In this document: positions 61,423 to 64,000 of the stretch, piece after piece
How the letters are laid out: the number at the start of each line of letters is the position of its first letter
Numbering within the stretch: position 1 is the stretch's first letter
From: Streptomyces sp. 378
Lineage (GTDB): Bacteria > Actinomycetota > Actinomycetes > Streptomycetales > Streptomycetaceae
DNA length: 64,000 nucleotides
Assembly (NCBI RefSeq): GCF_030124145.1
Contig: NZ_JASKMS010000033.1
Coordinates: 1-64,000 of the forward strand
Reading direction: 5' to 3'
Translations under genes and position numbers: made by a program
The notes under the pieces: generated by a model
What the model saw: the letters and a program-made list of their open reading frames with translations, nothing else
Database searches by the model: none
What the model was told of the DNA's origin: nothing

Positions 61423-64000
61423 GCGCGCCCCTGCTCATGACCAGCAGATTGAACTGCCACAGAGTGCATTGCCCCAGGCCTGCCCCACAGAGAGCTGAGA
61501 CCATCAGGGAACATCCGCTTTCGTGTCGTATCTGCTCTAGCAACTGGTCACAGTGTGAGCGCGGTCTTGCATTGCACACGGTAAGCGCCGGCACCCGCGA
61601 GGTCACCGCCGCTTGCGGCCGAAACGGCGCCTGCTTTTGCCGAGCTTTCGGCCCGTCAGTTGTTGGGCCTCATATGTCCTGCCCATCGCCGTCAGCGCAG
61701 CAGCGAGACTCCGGGTGACACGCGCAGTGCCGGGGTGCTTCTCGCCGAGGACGCGAGGGCAGCGAGCATGTACGTCCTTCAGGAGCTCAACGGCCTCCGA
61801 GTTACGACGGAGATCGCGCAGGGTTTTGGCGAGGTTACTGGCAGAGAGGAGGGTATTGGGGTGGTCCTCCCCCAAAATACGGCGACGACGAGCGAGAACG
61901 TCCTCCTGCATCCGCCGAGCCTCCACGTGCTCCCCCATGGCGTTCAAGGTGGTGGCGAGGTTGCTGACGGAGGAGAGGGTGTTGGGGTGGTCCTCCCCCA
62001 AAACACGACGGCAACGAGCGAGAACGTCCTCCTGCATCCGCCGAGCCCCCACGTGCTCCCCCATGGCGTTCAAGGTGGTGGCGAGGTTGCTGACAGAGGC
62101 GAGGGTGTGAGGGTGGTCCTCCCCCAAAACACGACGACGACGAAAAACGACATCTTCCTGCATCGCCCGAGCCTCCGCGCATTTCCCCAATTCGCGCAGG
62201 GAGTTGCCGAGATTGTTGGCGGAGGTGAGAGTGCTGGGGTGGTCCTCCCCCAAAATACGGCGACGACGAGCGAGAACGTCCTCCTGCATCCGCCGAGCCT
62301 CCGCGTACTCCTCCAATGCGCTCAGGGTGGTGGTGAGGTTGCTGGCGGATTGGAGGGTGTCAGGATGGTCCTCACCCAAGACCCGGCGACAACGTGCGAG
62401 GGCGTCGTCCTGCATCGCCCGAGCCTCCGCGTACTCTCCCAAATCGTCCAACATGTTGGCGAGGTTCATGGCGGATTCGAGGGTGCCGGGGTGGTCCTCC
62501 CCCAAAACATGGCGACGACGAGCAAGGACCTCCTCCTGCATCCGCCGAGCCTCCGCGTAATCCCCCATGGCATGCAAGGTGTTGGCAAGGTTGTTGGCGG
62601 ATTGAAGGGTGTCAGGATGGTCCTCCCCCAAAATACGGCGACGACGAGCAACAAGGTCCTCAATGACTGAGCGGGCTTTGGCGTAGTCGCCAAGGTCAGC
62701 GCTGGCATGTCCCACACGCTGTGCGCAGGTGAGCACGTCAGGGTGATCTGGCCCCAATGCGTTAATCCACACCTGATGCAGCGTCGCACTAAGGTCATAG
62801 GCGACGCGTGGTTGACCGCTGCTGAGGAGAAAATGGACAGCCTTGGAAAGCGTTGGACGCATTTCGGGTCGGTCGATAACCGCAGTGGAAACGTGGGGAA
62901 TGGTGAGGTGGGCAGTAAGGGATGCCCACACCGACCATTCAGCTGGGGATTGTGGGTCGCCCGGGTTTGCTGCCATGAGGACGGCAATGACGTCGTCGCC
63001 AATCGCTACAGCCAGATCAGAGCTGGTCTCCGTGCGGACGATGGCCTGAGTCAGTCGATGGATTTGGCAGGCGTTGACGTCAGTGCGGGCCAGTCCAAAG
63101 CGGCTGAGGGGCTGAAGGGCGCTGCGTAGCCACATCGGGTCGTCTGGATCACCGGGAATGCTGGTCAGTCGGGAGCGGGCTGTCTCCAGCCAGGCGGTGG
63201 GAATGGGTTCGGGGCCGAGGAACGCTCCGAGGCGGAGCAGAGCAGTGGCATCGGGGTGGCCGTCGTCCATGAGGCGGGTGACGGCGATGTTAACTGTCGC
63301 AGCCAGCGGCGCGGGGTAGTCGCGAACATCGCTCTCCTGAAGGAGGCGGGCGGTGTTGGTGGTCAGGAGTTGACGATAGCGGTCCACGGTCATGCCGCTG
63401 CGCAAAACTCCCGCAGCTTGGGCGAGCGCAAGGGGCAGGTCGCCGAGGTCCTGCGCGAGGAGGTCGGCCTGTTCCGTGGCGATTGTCGGGATACGAGCCT
63501 GAACGTAGGCCAGGGAGTCGGCGCGGGTAAACACACCCAGGTCACTCTGGTGAGCAATCCCATGCCAGTCTGGGTCGCGTGAGGTGATCAGAACGTGGCC
63601 GGTCCCCTCTGGGAGCCAAGGCTCGATCTGATCAGGCTTTTCAGCGTTGTCTAGGATGAGAAGCCATCGGTGCCGCGCCCGCAGATACTGGAGAAGAGCA
63701 CGTGCATTCGCTTCGGTACCGGCGTCGGATTTGGCGATGCCGAGGCGTTCGGCGAGTTCGGTGTAGCGGACGGGTAACTGGTCGGCTTGTTCGGCATCAA
63801 CCCACCACACGAGGTCGTACTGGCTGGCGAAGCGGTGGGCATACTCCAAAGCAATCTGGGTCTTACCAATGCCGCCCATGCCGTGCAGTGCCTGGACCAC
63901 TGCCTGGCGTCCGCTGAGCAATCCGGCACGAAGCTGAATCATTTCAGCCTCGCGACCGAAGAAGTCTGGATTACGGCGGCGGACGTTCCATACCTTGGGC
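61423..64000. mobile_element. Left end of a putative tRNA-Tyr-integrated element (runs off window)
   Basis: Inferred from the tRNA-Tyr 3' half at 61368-61422 with its native terminator on the left. The element would start here and extend beyond the right edge, where an intact tRNA-Tyr and an integrase are expected. The window shows only the STAND gene and a 180-bp spacer. GC content of this part looks lower than in the core genes. Confidence 0.5.
61603..64000 (-). CDS. NB-ARC/TPR protein (STAND NTPase), 5' end outside the window
   Basis: The frame is open to the right edge; 799 codons are seen. Just inside the edge stand PKVWNVRRRNPDFFGREAEM, the lead-in of the NTPase, then the P-loop GMGGIGKT, Walker B LLILDNAEKP, LITSRD and LPLALAQAAG (GLPL-like motif). 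After a winged-helix region the C-terminal third holds about nine 42-residue kinesin-light-chain-type TPRs with the core LGEDHPDTL, nearly identical to each other at DNA level. It ends in a basic tail (GKSRRRFGRKRR). Such proteins are sensors in defence or FxsT-type signalling. The N-terminal effector domain is not visible. Confidence 0.88.
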   Translation of the reverse strand, partial: PKVWNVRRRNPDFFGREAEMIQLRAGLLSGRQAVVQALHGMGGIGKTQIALEYAHRFASQYDLVWWVDAEQADQLPVRYTELAERLGIAKSDAGTEANARALLQYLRARHRWLLILDNAEKPDQIEPWLPEGTGHVLITSRDPDWHGIAHQSDLGVFTRADSLAYVQARIPTIATEQADLLAQDLGDLPLALAQAAGVLRSGMTVDRYRQLLTTNTARLLQESDVRDYPAPLAATVNIAVTRLMDDGHPDATALLRLGAFLGPEPIPTAWLETARSRLTSIPGDPDDPMWLRSALQPLSRFGLARTDVNACQIHRLTQAIVRTETSSDLAVAIGDDVIAVLMAANPGDPQSPAEWSVWASLTAHLTIPHVSTAVIDRPEMRPTLSKAVHFLLSSGQPRVAYDLSATLHQVWINALGPDHPDVLTCAQRVGHASADLGDYAKARSVIEDLVARRRRILGEDHPDTLQSANNLANTLHAMGDYAEARRMQEEVLARRRHVLGEDHPGTLESAMNLANMLDDLGEYAEARAMQDDALARCRRVLGEDHPDTLQSASNLTTTLSALEEYAEARRMQEDVLARRRRILGEDHPSTLTSANNLGNSLRELGKCAEARAMQEDVVFRRRRVLGEDHPHTLASVSNLATTLNAMGEHVGARRMQEDVLARCRRVLGEDHPNTLSSVSNLATTLNAMGEHVEARRMQEDVLARRRRILGEDHPNTLLSASNLAKTLRDLRRNSEAVELLKDVHARCPRVLGEKHPGTARVTRSLAAALTAMGRTYEAQQLTGRKLGKSRRRFGRKRR

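Overview
The window is chromosomal DNA of a Streptomyces-type actinomycete. The evidence is the very high GC content with strong GC bias at third codon positions, the gene order (tRNA-Trp-secE-nusG-rplKA, two lipoproteins, rplJL, rpoBC, rpsLG-fusA-tuf, then S10/spc/alpha ribosomal operons with no rpsD before rpoA), frequent GTG/TTG starts, and families typical of the genus (DUF397, DUF5753 regulators, DUF6247). No database search was run; names come from recognising the protein sequences.

Layout, left to right. (1) 1-15.1 kb, minus strand: the S10-spc-alpha ribosomal superoperon, read from rpsJ (15.1 kb) to rpoA (window edge), with secY-adk-map and infA-rpmJ inside it. (2) 15.3-28.3 kb: an accessory block between rpsJ and tuf, two gene groups that are adjacent in many bacteria. 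It holds a 1,510-residue RHS polymorphic toxin with a small probable ADP-ribosyltransferase tip and a probable immunity gene, wreckage of an SNF2 (DISARM-like) helicase and of an IS5-type transposase, a SMI1/KNR4 immunity-like gene, several unassigned genes, a DUF397/DUF5753-XRE/HATPase regulatory triad, and a DUF6247 gene overlapping a small RelE/ParE-like gene. (3) 28.3-47.9 kb: tuf, fusA, rpsG, rpsL, a DUF1707 membrane protein, rpoC, rpoB, rplL, rplJ, two paralogous lipoproteins, rplA, rplK, nusG, secE and tRNA-Trp, all minus strand. (4) 48.2-60.5 kb: aspartate aminotransferase, adenosine deaminase-like enzyme, a 100-bp-period minisatellite, murB, a TetR-controlled MFS exporter, a two-subunit MaoC dehydratase, rpmG, tRNA-Met, tRNA-Thr, an amidohydrolase, a Rossmann-fold protein and a Rox-type rifampicin monooxygenase preceded by a palindrome matching the rifamycin-associated element (RAE). 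(5) 60.5-64 kb: a decayed secreted-protein gene, then the 3' half of a tRNA-Tyr with its own terminator but no 5' half, best read as one end of an integrated element. The element appears to continue past the right edge and opens with a large NB-ARC/TPR (STAND) protein cut by the window.

How the parts fit. Core genes make the transcription and translation machinery in tightly packed operons, with hairpins at most operon boundaries and a near-identical 28-bp leader element ahead of both rpsJ and rpsL. The accessory parts are mainly conflict systems: a contact toxin with immunity, immunity-like and toxin-antitoxin-like genes, remnants of a phage-defence helicase, and a STAND protein at an integration site. 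The rifampicin monooxygenase lies about 18 kb from rpoB, whose rifampicin-binding region looks like the sensitive form, so drug inactivation would be the resistance route. The strongest leads are the Rox/RAE unit, the tRNA-Tyr junction with its STAND gene, the RHS-ART toxin and immunity pair, and the shared rpsJ/rpsL leader element.
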